Assembly (NCBI RefSeq): GCF_000299915.1
Contig: NZ_AMRI01000014.1
Span: forward strand, 1-64,000
From: Gallaecimonas xiamenensis 3-C-1
Lineage (GTDB): Bacteria; Pseudomonadota; Gammaproteobacteria; Enterobacterales; Gallaecimonadaceae
Length of the DNA: 64,000 nt
Reading direction: 5' to 3'
A program made the translations under genes and the position numbers. Position 1 is the stretch's first letter. The number at the start of each line of letters is the position of its first letter. A model generated the notes under the pieces. It did no database searches. It was not told the origin of the DNA and saw only the letters and a list, made by a program, of their open reading frames with translations. Below are positions 34,920 through 43,027 of the stretch, in pieces.

Positions 34920-35777
34920 ATGCCCATCCTGATTGCCTTGCTGGCACCGCTGCTGTGGGGCAGCACCTATGCGGTGGTCAGCCTCTACCTGGTGGACTTG
35001 CCTCCCCTTTGGGTAGCGGTCTGGCGGGCCTTGCCCGCCGGCCTGTTGCTGTTGCTGCTGGCCCCCAGACGCCCACCGCTGCCCTGGGGCAAGCTGGGCT
35101 TGCTGGCTTTTTGCAACATAGGGGCCTTCTTCTGCCTGCTGTTCCTGGCGGCCTATCGCCTGCCCGGCGCCGTGGCCGGTACCCTGGGGGCGACCCTGCC
35201 CCTGACCCTGATGGCCCTGAACTGGCTCAGGTACGGCCAAAGACCGGCCCTGCGCTGGTTGCTGCTGGCCCTGGTGGGCCTGGGTGGAGTAGTGCTGCTG
35301 CTAAACCCGTCGGCCAAGTTGGACCCATTGGGGGTGGCCTGCGCCCTAGGGGCGACCGTGCTTATCGGCCAGTCGAGCCTGTGGATGCAGCGCTGGCCGG
35401 TCACAGACCTGTTGGGCCTGACCGCCTGGCAGCTGGTATTGGGTGGCGCCATGCTGGTGCCCCTGGCCTGGCTGCTGGCCGGCCCCATGCCCCTGCCAAA
35501 GCCCCAGGCCCTGCCCGGCTTGGCCTGGCTTGTCCTGGCCAATACCGCCCTGGCCTACTGGGCCTGGATCTGGGCCATCAAACGCCTTGGCTCCCAGGTG
35601 ATGGGCATGCTGGCCCTGACCAACCCCCTGGTGGCGGTCAGCCTGGGTACCCTGCTGGTGGGGGAAGTGCTAAACCTGAGCCAGTGGCTGGGCATAGGGC
35701 TTATCCTGGCCAGCCTGCTGCTGATGAAATGGCCGCTGGGCTCTCCTTCCCTCAAGCCCGCCAAGGGCCAGCCCTGA
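34920..35777 (+). CDS. EamA/DMT-family exporter
   Basis: 285 residues with ten membrane helices in two repeated EamA units. The N-terminal APLLWGSTYAV and the second-unit ALTNPLVAVSLGTLLVGE are family signatures. Such transporters export metabolites, amino acids or drugs across the inner membrane; the substrate is unknown. TGGAGAT lies six bases before the ATG. The control region with two MarR-type palindromes suggests inducible export. Confidence 0.87.
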   Translation: MPILIALLAPLLWGSTYAVVSLYLVDLPPLWVAVWRALPAGLLLLLLAPRRPPLPWGKLGLLAFCNIGAFFCLLFLAAYRLPGAVAGTLGATLPLTLMALNWLRYGQRPALRWLLLALVGLGGVVLLLNPSAKLDPLGVACALGATVLIGQSSLWMQRWPVTDLLGLTAWQLVLGGAMLVPLAWLLAGPMPLPKPQALPGLAWLVLANTALAYWAWIWAIKRLGSQVMGMLALTNPLVAVSLGTLLVGEVLNLSQWLGIGLILASLLLMKWPLGSPSLKPAKGQP

Positions 35778-35796
35778 CGGCCCCTGGTCAATAAAG

Positions 35797-35820
35797 AAGG
35801 GGCCCTGTCACAGGCCCCTT
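35797..35820 (-). terminator. weak terminator between eamA-like and eptA
   Basis: AAGGGGCC / GGCCCCTT inverted repeat around a short inner TGT-ACA stem. On the minus strand it is followed by TCTTTATT, so it most likely ends the eptA transcript; in the plus direction no T-run follows. Confidence 0.55.
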
Positions 35821-35838
35821 GAGTGGAAGTGGTTGCTG

Positions 35839-37467
35839 TTATTGCCCGCCAGCATCAGCCCTGGCCAGCTTCTGGTTGGCGGCCAGTTTCAGGCTGCCGC
35901 AGGGGGCATACCAGTCCTTGTCAGCCTGGTAGAGCTGGGTCTTGACCTTCATGATCCCCAGCAGGGAATGGAAGACATCGTCCTGGGAATGAGGCTCGGC
36001 GGCCCTTTCCTTCAAGCAGCCCTGGTCCAGGCCCAACTGGGACTCCAGGCCCGCCGACAACCAGGTCACACCGGGTACATGGGTCTGCTGGTCGGGTGCC
36101 AGCCACTTGGGGGCGCCGTGCAGGTAGAGGTTGTATTCCCCCAGGGACTCGCCATGATCCGACACGTAGATCATGCCGGTGTCGTAGCCTTTGACCCCTT
36201 TTAGGAAACCGATCACCTGGGCCAATACATGGTCGGTGTAGAGGATGGAGTTGTCGTAGCTGTTGACCAGGGCCTCAGTGGTGCAGTCTTTGGGCTCGTT
36301 GCTGGCACAGACGGGGGTGAACTGCTCGAAGGCCTTGGGATAGCGTTTGTAGTAGGCCGGCCCATGGCTGCCTTTTTGGTGCAGCACGATCAGGGTGTCC
36401 TGGGGATTGGCCGGCAACTGCTGGTCCAACTGGTAGAGCAGTGCCATGTCCAAGCAGTCGCCGTCACAGTCTGGGACGGCCATCTGGGCGGTCTCCTGGT
36501 AAGGCACCCGGGTGCACACATCCTTACAGCCGGAGTTGTTGTCCCGCCACAATACCTTGACCCCGGCCCGGGCCAGGATATCCAAAGCGTTGTCACTGAA
36601 CTTGGCCTGCTCCACGTCAAAATCGGCCTGGGTCTGGTAGGAGAACATGCAGGGCACCGAAATGGCGGTGGCGGTGCCGCAGGAAGTAAGCTGGCTGAAA
36701 TTCACCACGCCAGCCTTGGCCAATTCGGGGGTGGTGTTCTTGCCATAGCCGTCCAAACCGAAGTTCTGGGCGCGGGCCGTTTCCCCCACCACCATGATCA
36801 CCAGCTTGGGCTTGGTTTCGGCGCTGCGTTTGGCGTCCAGGCCCAGTTGCTGGAACTGGCGGGGAGCCTGGGTCAGGCTAGCGATATACTTGGCCGAGCC
36901 CACTAGCCAGTTGGCCGGGCTGACGTCATGGCGCAGCACCCGGTAATTGCGCACCGGGCCGGCCAGCAGATCGTATTGCAGCCAAGGCACCGCCAGGGTG
37001 GCCACCAAAGTAAGACCCAGCATCAAGGCGCGGGCGCCCATCCCCTTAAAACCACGGGGGTAGACCAGGGGCAGGCGCCACAGCAGCCAGATAGCCCCTG
37101 CTACCAGGGCCAACACCGCCAGCAGCTCCAGGCTCAGCAGGTCTCCAACTTCCGCCACGTCGGTTTCCGCCACGTTGCGGATCATGTCTGCATCGATGCT
37201 GATGCCGTAGGTCCAGGCGAAATAGCTGGCCAGGCTGGTGGCCAGCAGCAACAGGGCCAGCACAGGTTTGAACAGGGGTTTGAAGGTCAGCAGGATAAGG
37301 GGCAGGGCCAGCAGCCCAGTCAGCAGCCAGGTGAGCACCAGGCTCAAATCCAGGCGCTCAGCGATGGGCAGGGGAAGCTGGGCAATTTTGCTGTATAGCA
37401 CCAGGTTGCCCAGCAAGACGATGAGCAGGGCAGACAACAGGGCCCAGAACAGGGAATGGCGAAACAT
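35839..37467 (-). CDS. eptA: Lipid A phosphoethanolamine transferase
   Basis: 542 residues: five N-terminal membrane helices (to about residue 165) and a periplasmic sulfatase-fold domain. The phosphoethanolamine-accepting Thr265 is in SCGTATAISVPCMFS, Glu229 in VGETARAQNFG, and the metal-binding VSDHGESLGE follows. Many Cys residues (DNNSGCKDVC, DCDGDCLD) fit the disulfides of EptA/MCR proteins. It decorates lipid A and lowers affinity for cationic peptides such as polymyxin. No mobile element is nearby, so it looks like a native chromosomal gene. Two PmrA-like boxes precede it. Confidence 0.92.
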   Translation of the reverse strand: MFRHSLFWALLSALLIVLLGNLVLYSKIAQLPLPIAERLDLSLVLTWLLTGLLALPLILLTFKPLFKPVLALLLLATSLASYFAWTYGISIDADMIRNVAETDVAEVGDLLSLELLAVLALVAGAIWLLWRLPLVYPRGFKGMGARALMLGLTLVATLAVPWLQYDLLAGPVRNYRVLRHDVSPANWLVGSAKYIASLTQAPRQFQQLGLDAKRSAETKPKLVIMVVGETARAQNFGLDGYGKNTTPELAKAGVVNFSQLTSCGTATAISVPCMFSYQTQADFDVEQAKFSDNALDILARAGVKVLWRDNNSGCKDVCTRVPYQETAQMAVPDCDGDCLDMALLYQLDQQLPANPQDTLIVLHQKGSHGPAYYKRYPKAFEQFTPVCASNEPKDCTTEALVNSYDNSILYTDHVLAQVIGFLKGVKGYDTGMIYVSDHGESLGEYNLYLHGAPKWLAPDQQTHVPGVTWLSAGLESQLGLDQGCLKERAAEPHSQDDVFHSLLGIMKVKTQLYQADKDWYAPCGSLKLAANQKLARADAGGQ

Positions 37468-37511
37468 GGCGTGACCCTCAAAATAACTGGGCCACAGCCT
37501 AAGAAGGTCCC

Positions 37512-37528
37512 CTTAAGCACCTCTTAAA
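37512..37528 (-). promoter_or_regulatory. PmrA (BasR)-like box A upstream of eptA
   Basis: Read on the minus strand: TTTAAG-AGGTG-CTTAAG, a full match to YTTAAK-N5-YTTAAK, the known PmrA binding pattern. It ends 45 bases before the eptA ATG. Confidence 0.7.
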
Positions 37529-37543
37529 ACAACGACGGCGGGA

Positions 37544-37560
37544 TTTAAGCTTGGCTTAAG
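37544..37560 (-). promoter_or_regulatory. PmrA (BasR)-like box B upstream of eptA
   Basis: Read on the minus strand: CTTAAG-CCAAG-CTTAAA, one mismatch from the PmrA pattern. It lies 32 bases (three helical turns) further upstream than box A and covers the stop codon of map. Confidence 0.6.
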
Positions 37561-38320
37561 ACTGGCGCTCTTCCTCCCGCAAGGTCAGCACCTCTACCCC
37601 ACTTGGGGTCACCAACACCGTATGTTCCCACTGGGCCGACAGGCTGCGGTCGCGGGTGATCACCGTCCACTGGTCCTTGAGCACGCTGACCGCCGCCTGG
37701 CCGGCGTTGATCATCGGCTCTATGGTGAAGGTCATCCCCGGCTCCAGCACCAGGCTCCGCCCCGGCACCCCGAAATGCAACACGTCAGGCATCTCGTGCA
37801 TGCGTCGCCCTATGCCGTGGCCGCAGTATTCCCGCACCACCGAATAACCCTTGGCCTCGGCATGGGACTGGATGGCATGGCCTATGTCCCCCAGGCGGGC
37901 GCCGGGCTTGACCACCTCTATGGCCCGCCACAGGCATTGGTGGCTGACCTCCAGCAGGCGCCGGGCCGGGTCACTGACTTGGCCCAGGCTGTACATCCTT
38001 GAGGTATCGCCGATAAAGCCGTCCTTTTCCACCGTCACGTCTATGTTGACGATGTCCCCTTCCTTGAGCCTGTCCTCTTCCTTGGGGATACCATGACAAA
38101 CCACCTGGTTGATGGAGGTGTTGATGGCCTCGGGAAAGCCGTACTGACCCTTGGTGGAAGGCCTGGCCTTGAGATCCTCGACGATAAAGCGCTCCGCTTC
38201 CCTGCTCAGGGCCAAGGTGCTGACCCCGGGCTTGACCAGCGGGATAAGGTGGCTCAGTACCTGGCCGGCCAGGCGGCCCGCCACCCGCATCCGGGCTATG
38301 TCATCGTCGGTCTTTATCAT
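37556..38320 (-). CDS. map: Type I methionine aminopeptidase
   Basis: 254-residue enzyme removing the N-terminal Met from new proteins. The two-metal site is visible: Asp in NIDVTVEKDGFIGDTSRM (two Asp), His in YCGHGIGRRMHE, Glu in FTIEPMIN and Glu in QWEHTVLV. The ATG at 38320 has AGGAG five bases before it; the GTG at 38326 would add two residues. Since the essential map is usually next to rpsB, this copy next to a ParD-like gene is probably a second, accessory methionine aminopeptidase. Confidence 0.92.
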   Translation of the reverse strand: MIKTDDDIARMRVAGRLAGQVLSHLIPLVKPGVSTLALSREAERFIVEDLKARPSTKGQYGFPEAINTSINQVVCHGIPKEEDRLKEGDIVNIDVTVEKDGFIGDTSRMYSLGQVSDPARRLLEVSHQCLWRAIEVVKPGARLGDIGHAIQSHAEAKGYSVVREYCGHGIGRRMHEMPDVLHFGVPGRSLVLEPGMTFTIEPMINAGQAAVSVLKDQWTVITRDRSLSAQWEHTVLVTPSGVEVLTLREEERQS

Positions 38321-38504
38321 GCTCACTCCTGGCCTCCTCGACTAACAACTTGAGCAATTCGGCACCACTCAGGGTGGGGTTTAGTTCACAGGCCCGGCCC
38401 AGCTTGAGCCAGAATTCGGCCTGAGCGTTGATGGAGCGGCAAAGCCCCTGGCTGGCCACCCGCACTTCGTCGTGCAGGGCGTCACTGATCTTGACGATAC
38501 CCAC
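38301..38504 (-). CDS. ParD-like small protein upstream of map
   Basis: 67 residues starting at a GTG read from 38504 with GAGG five bases upstream. [20 protein letters not shown] followed by [17 protein letters not shown] is the ParD-like pattern with a ribbon-helix-helix N-terminus. It overlaps the map start by 20 bases. No matching ParE toxin is present, so it is unlikely to be a classic antitoxin; a ParD-like gene placed before a map copy is an arrangement I recall from other gammaproteobacteria. Function unknown. Confidence 0.75.
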   Translation of the reverse strand: MGIVKISDALHDEVRVASQGLCRSINAQAEFWLKLGRACELNPTLSGAELLKLLVEEARSEHDKDRR

Positions 38505-38601
38505 AAGCACCTCAATATACAAAACATATATAAATCGTATATCGATAGGCGCGCCTTGCCAAGGCCGGTACAATGCCCCCTTTAAGCCAAGGGAGAGCCC
38601 C

Positions 38602-39057
38602 ATGACCATCTGGGTCGACGCCGACGCCTGCCCCCGCGTCATCAAGGACATTCTCTTTCGCGCCGCCGAGCGCACCCAAACCCAGGTGATACTGGTAGCT
38701 AACCAGCCCCTGGCGGTGCCCCCCGGCAAGTGGGTACGCAGCCTGACCGTACCTAAGGGGTTTGATATCGCCGACAACCATATCGCCGCCGAGGTGCAAA
38801 AAGGCGACCTGGTGATCACCGCCGACATCCCCCTGGCTGCCGAAGTCATGGAAAAAGGCGCCCAGGCCCTTAACCCTCGTGGCGAGCTGTACCGGGACGA
38901 CACCATACGCCAGCGCCTTAACATGCGCGATTTCATGGACACCCTGCGCGCCAGCGGTATCCAGACCGGCGGGCCACCGCCCATCAGCCAGAGCGACCGC
39001 CAGGCCTTCGCCAATGCCCTGGACAGTTACCTGCAACAACAAAAAGGCCGGCCCTAA
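38602..39057 (+). CDS. yaiI: YaiI/YqxD family (DUF188) protein
   Basis: 151 residues with the DUF188 signature: [20 protein letters not shown] at the start, [17 protein letters not shown] in the middle and [11 protein letters not shown] near the end. The Asp residues suggest a PIN-like nuclease fold, but no activity is established. GGGAGA precedes the ATG at 38602. The upstream 97-base gap is AT-rich and holds the promoters of this gene and the ParD-like gene. Confidence 0.9.
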   Translation: MTIWVDADACPRVIKDILFRAAERTQTQVILVANQPLAVPPGKWVRSLTVPKGFDIADNHIAAEVQKGDLVITADIPLAAEVMEKGAQALNPRGELYRDDTIRQRLNMRDFMDTLRASGIQTGGPPPISQSDRQAFANALDSYLQQQKGRP

Positions 39058-39118
39058 GGGCTTGCCCCAGCCGCAAAAGCTTGCCAAGCTGGCCAGAGAC
39101 TGACCTCTGGAGTGAAGG

Positions 39119-39895
39119 ATGCCGACAGCCGATACCCTTCTGGTCAAACAGGGACGATACGCGCTGCCGCCTTTGGCAGATTCGTCCCCGGCCAACGCCC
39201 TGTTCCATCGCTACCCCATCATCGCCATGCGCTACTGGGTGGCCCTTGGTTGGCTGATGAACCGCTACCGGGCCCAGTTCCACCCCGACAATCCCCATTG
39301 GCCCCACAACGCCATTGACCCCATCTCCCTGCATTACAACAAGCTGCTGGCGCTGAGTGAGCGCCCAGAGGCCGATCCCCAGGATGCCCTTTGCCACTTG
39401 GGGTTTAGCTTCCTGTTGGGGCCAAGCCTGGGGCTGCGCCTGGATCTGCAGGCCGAGGGAGAATCCCTGGCGCCCATGTCCATGGCCAGTTGGTTTTTCG
39501 AGGCCCTGCAGGGCTTTGCCCGCAAGTTGGACGCCCTGGTGCAGGTGGATAACCAGGTGGAGCTGCGCCAAGACTTGTCACTGAAAGCCCTGGACGAGGT
39601 GCTGCTGAGCCTGACGCCCCTGGTGGCCAGGGCCATAAAAAGCCCCCACCCCTTCCACGACTCAGATTGGCTGGCGGTACGCGACCCCGGGGTCAAACTG
39701 AGCCGCCAGCAACTGCTTGACAGGGGCTACCGCCAGCGCCTTTGCAACCAGGAAAGGGACCCGACCCAGCGCCACAAGCTGGCCTACTACCGCCTGAAAT
39801 GGCAGGCCCACGGCGGCGAGCTGACCTTTTGCCGGTTAAGGCGCAAAGGGGAAACAGTGCCGGCCGAGGTCTTTAACGCCAGCCCTGTCCATTAA
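39119..39895 (+). CDS. Uncharacterised cytoplasmic protein
   Basis: 258 residues, no signal peptide and no membrane helix. GGAG lies seven bases before the ATG. Recognisable features are an aromatic N-terminal region (FHRYPIIAMRYWVALGWLMNRYRAQFHPDNPHW) reported here only in outline, a helical middle (LQGFARKLDALVQVDNQVELRQDLS) and a basic, Cys-containing C-terminus. I do not recognise a family. It may share a transcript with yaiI (61 bases apart) and ends in a strong terminator. Confidence 0.6.
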   Translation: MPTADTLLVKQGRYALPPLADSSPANALFHRYPIIAMRYWVALGWLMNRYRAQFHPDNPHWPHNAIDPISLHYNKLLALSERPEADPQDALCHLGFSFLLGPSLGLRLDLQAEGESLAPMSMASWFFEALQGFARKLDALVQVDNQVELRQDLSLKALDEVLLSLTPLVARAIKSPHPFHDSDWLAVRDPGVKLSRQQLLDRGYRQRLCNQERDPTQRHKLAYYRLKWQAHGGELTFCRLRRKGETVPAEVFNASPVH

Positions 39896-39921
39896 AAAAG
39901 CCGCCCTTGGGGCGGCTTTTT
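39895..39921. terminator. bidirectional terminator between the 258-residue gene and ycaO
   Basis: AAAAAGCCGCCC / GGGCGGCTTTTT with loop TTG, between two convergent genes. Confidence 0.88.
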
Positions 39922-39925
39922 GTTG

Positions 39926-41650
39926 TTAGCGCAGCTGGCCTTTAAGGACCTTGGCGTACGCCTCCATCAGGCGGCGATGGCCTTGGGTGGGGGTGTCAGG
40001 GTCCAGCTTGCCAAGCTCGGGGAAGCGCTCAGTGCCAGCCACCAGGCCCTTGGCCAGGGCCAGTTTGTCGGCGCCGAAGTAATTCACCAGGCTGGGTTCG
40101 AAATCGCTCAGGTCTTTACCTTCCACTGTCAGTTCCAGCACCGCGAAGATGGCGCGGTACAGCAGGCGCTCGTCATCGGTGAGGTGGCCGGAGGCCAGCA
40201 CCGAGCCCAGCTGCTCGTAGGCTTCTTCCTGCTCGGAAAGGGCCAGCAGCAGCCACAGGCGCAGCTCGCCGATACGCAGGCGCGCCCAGGGGGTGCCCTT
40301 GTCGCCGACGATGCCGGCCCATTCCAGTACCCGAAGCTGGTCGTTAACGGAGTATTGGTCCAGGGCTTCGAGGAGCTCGCGATGGTCTTCCTCGGTAGCG
40401 CCGTTCAGGTCGAACAGCACAGGGCGGAAATCCAGGGCCTGGTTGTTGTTGTGCCACACCAGCTCGTCGGCCGGGTAGATGTCGGAGAAACCCGGCACCA
40501 GGATGCGGCAGGCATAGGCGCCGAGGGCGGTATGTTCGGCGATGTAGACCTGGTGGCCTTCGTCGTGCAACAGCTCAATCAGTGCCTGGCGCTCGAAGGC
40601 GTTGTCGTGCTGGTCGTCCCAGTCGGCAAACTCAAAATCGGGCTTGTCGGACAAAAAGCCCCAACCCACGTAGCCGGAGCTGTCGATAAAGTGCAGCTCC
40701 AGGTTGTGGGGGTCGGTGACCTGCTCCATGTCGGTGGTGGGAGCCGGGAAGCCCTCCAGCTCGTCCAGGGCGCGGCCTTGCAAGAGCTCGGTCAGGGCCC
40801 GCTCCAGGGCTACGCCAAATTTGGGGTGGGCACCGAAGGAGGCGTAGATACCGCCGTCTTTGGGGTGCTGCAACACCACACACATCACCGGGTAGCGGCC
40901 GCCCAGGGAGGCGTCCAGGGCGCGGATGCCAAAGCCTTCGGCTTGCAGGGCCTTGATACCGGCGTCGATATGGGGGTAGCGGTCCAGCACGCTTTGGGGC
41001 ACAAGCGGCAGGGCGATGTCTTCGACGATGATGCGGTTTTTGATGGCCCGCTCGAAAATTTCGGACAGGCCCTGCACCTGGGCCTCGGCCTGGGTGTTAC
41101 CGGCGCTCATGCCGTTGGACACGAAGATGTTGCCGATCAGGTTGACCGGCACATAGACGGTCTGACCGTCACTTTGGCGCACATAAGGCAGGGCGCAGAC
41201 GCCTTTGCCGGAGTCGCCGCCGTTGTGGTCGATAAGGTCGGAAAGCTCCAGGTCACCTTCCGGGTCATAGATGGCGCGGCAGTGCTCGTCTAAGAGCTCT
41301 TCGGGCCACTGTCCGTCCACGTCGTACCAACGCTCGTCACTCTGATGGACGTGGCCAAATTCGTTAAGGGCGGAGGTCAGGCGGAAATCGGCCCACAGAT
41401 AGCGGGTGGACAGGCGCTCGATCAGCTCGCCGTAGGCGGAAGCCAAAGAGGCTTCGCGGGTGGCGCCTTTGCCGTTGGAGAACACCTGGGGGCAGTCCTT
41501 ATCGCGGATATGCACGGACCAGATGTAAGGCGCCGGGTTCAGCCAGCGAGCTTCTTCGATGGTAAAGCCCAGCGCTTCAATGGCGCCGCCGATACGGGCG
41601 ATGGAGTCTTCCAGGGCCGCGTCTTTACCGGGGATAAAGGTCTTTTCCAT
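39926..41650 (-). CDS. ycaO: YcaO, ribosomal protein S12 methylthiotransferase accessory factor
   Basis: 574-residue E. coli-type YcaO. The ATP-binding YcaO core has GKGATREASLASAYGELIERLSTRY-type sequence (Glu ligands) and AEAQVQGLSEIFERAIKNRI; the C-terminal TPR-like extension starts near residue 430. This subgroup takes part in beta-methylthiolation of S12 with RimO rather than in making peptide natural products, and no precursor peptide or dehydrogenase is nearby. The start at 41650 matches the family N-terminus MEKTFIPGKDAALE. Confidence 0.9.
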   Translation of the reverse strand: MEKTFIPGKDAALEDSIARIGGAIEALGFTIEEARWLNPAPYIWSVHIRDKDCPQVFSNGKGATREASLASAYGELIERLSTRYLWADFRLTSALNEFGHVHQSDERWYDVDGQWPEELLDEHCRAIYDPEGDLELSDLIDHNGGDSGKGVCALPYVRQSDGQTVYVPVNLIGNIFVSNGMSAGNTQAEAQVQGLSEIFERAIKNRIIVEDIALPLVPQSVLDRYPHIDAGIKALQAEGFGIRALDASLGGRYPVMCVVLQHPKDGGIYASFGAHPKFGVALERALTELLQGRALDELEGFPAPTTDMEQVTDPHNLELHFIDSSGYVGWGFLSDKPDFEFADWDDQHDNAFERQALIELLHDEGHQVYIAEHTALGAYACRILVPGFSDIYPADELVWHNNNQALDFRPVLFDLNGATEEDHRELLEALDQYSVNDQLRVLEWAGIVGDKGTPWARLRIGELRLWLLLALSEQEEAYEQLGSVLASGHLTDDERLLYRAIFAVLELTVEGKDLSDFEPSLVNYFGADKLALAKGLVAGTERFPELGKLDPDTPTQGHRRLMEAYAKVLKGQLR

Positions 41651-41701
41651 GGGGTTTCTCAACGGAATGCACAAAGGGCCGGATTTTAGCACGTCTTTAT
41701 G

Positions 41702-43027
41702 TCAGTCGCCCTCCAACCAGCGATAAAGGGTGCGGCGGGTCACGCCCAGGATCTCGGCGGCTTGTGCCTTGTTGCCCGCCGTTTTTTCCAACACGTAACG
41801 CACATAATCCATCTGCACCTGCGACAGGGGCGGCAGCTCGGCATCGGCCAGGGTCCCGAACAGGCAGCCCTCCCCTCTGGCCACCTCCTCCCTGATCCTG
41901 GCCGGCAGGTGCTCCGGGCCAATCTCGTCTCCCTCGCAGAAGACGGCGGCCCTTTCCATGGCGTTTTGCAACTCCCTGACATTACCGGGAAAACCGTAAC
42001 CCAGCAGCCGCTGCCAGGCGCTGTGACTGAGCTGGCGGGCCTGGGTCTTGCCGGCTGCCTGCTGGTTTGCCAGAAAATGGCGGGCCAATAGCGGGATGTC
42101 GTCGCCCCTGTCACGTAGCGGCGGCACCTTGAGGCTGAAGGTATCGAGCCGGTAAAACAGGTCCTGGCGAAAAGCGCCCTGGGCCACCTGCTGTTCCAAG
42201 TCCCTGTGGGTGGCGGCCAGGATACGCACATCCACCTGTACTTCCCTGTCCGAGCCCACAGGGCGCAGCTGCCCTTCCTGCAAGACCCGGAGCAGTTTGG
42301 CCTGCAAGGCCGGCGGCATTTCCCCGATTTCGTCCAGCAGCAGGGTGCCGCCGTCGGCTTCGCGTAACAGGCCCTGGCGGGCCTTACTGGCCCCTGTGTA
42401 AGCACCGGCGGCGTGGCCGAAAAACTCGCTTTCCAACAGTTCGCTGGGAATGCCGGCACAATTCACTGCCAAGAATGGCCCCTGGCACCTGGGGCTTTCC
42501 TGGTGGATGGCCCTGGCCACCAGTTCCTTGCCGGTACCGCTCTCCCCCAGGATAAGCACCGGGCCGTCGGCCTTGGCCACCTGGCTTATGCTCTTGAACA
42601 GCCGTTGCATGACCGGGCTTTCGCCCCGGATACCGTGGAAGTGCTGCCCCGCCACCTTGGCCTTGAGCTGGCGGTGCTCCAGCAACCGTTTGACGGTCAG
42701 CAGGCAGTGGTCCATGTCGAAAGGTTTGGTCAGAAAGTCATCGGCCCCGGCCTTGAGGGCGGCTACCGCCTGATCGACCGTGCCAAAGGCGGTGATCAAC
42801 AGCATGGCCGGAGCCTGGGGCCTGGCCTTAACCCGGGGCAGAAGATCCATACCGCTCTGCCCCGGCAAACGCAGATCCGAGATCACCAGCGCCAGATCTT
42901 CGGTATCCAGCAAGGCCTGGGCCGCCTCGGCCGACTCGCTCTTAAAAACCCGGTGACCATCGGCTTCCAGCTCGTCGGCCAGCAGCTCCGCCAGATCCAA
43001 GTCGTCTTCAACGATAAGGATGCTCAT
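41702..43027 (-). CDS. NtrC-family sigma-54-dependent response regulator
   Basis: 441 residues: receiver domain with phospho-acceptor Asp51 (VISDLRLPG) and Lys101; AAA+ domain with Walker A GESGTGKE (161-168) and a sigma-54 contact loop reading GAYTGA (208-213) instead of the usual GAFTGA; Fis-type helix-turn-helix at the C-terminus (KAQAAEILGVTRRTLYRWL). The start overlaps the sensor kinase stop by four bases. It most likely activates the divergent DUF4168 gene, which has a near-consensus sigma-54 promoter and an upstream palindrome. Confidence 0.92.
   Translation of the reverse strand: MSILIVEDDLDLAELLADELEADGHRVFKSESAEAAQALLDTEDLALVISDLRLPGQSGMDLLPRVKARPQAPAMLLITAFGTVDQAVAALKAGADDFLTKPFDMDHCLLTVKRLLEHRQLKAKVAGQHFHGIRGESPVMQRLFKSISQVAKADGPVLILGESGTGKELVARAIHQESPRCQGPFLAVNCAGIPSELLESEFFGHAAGAYTGASKARQGLLREADGGTLLLDEIGEMPPALQAKLLRVLQEGQLRPVGSDREVQVDVRILAATHRDLEQQVAQGAFRQDLFYRLDTFSLKVPPLRDRGDDIPLLARHFLANQQAAGKTQARQLSHSAWQRLLGYGFPGNVRELQNAMERAAVFCEGDEIGPEHLPARIREEVARGEGCLFGTLADAELPPLSQVQMDYVRYVLEKTAGNKAQAAEILGVTRRTLYRWLEGD

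Noticed and set aside
35839-37467. Mobile colistin-resistance (mcr-like) gene
   Set aside because: The catalytic motifs are shared with MCR, but there is no insertion sequence, plasmid gene or composition change, and PmrA-like boxes precede it; it reads as a native eptA.
38301-38504. ParDE toxin-antitoxin system
   Set aside because: Only the ParD-like part is present; the overlapping neighbour is a methionine aminopeptidase with intact metal ligands, not a toxin.
39920-41293. 457-codon open frame opposite ycaO
   Set aside because: Antisense to a conserved YcaO gene, Gly/Val/Gln-rich, no ribosome binding site and begins inside the terminator region.
39926-41650. YcaO as part of a thiazole/oxazole-modified peptide cluster
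   Set aside because: The protein is the E. coli-type long YcaO, and no precursor peptide, dehydrogenase or peptidase gene is nearby.
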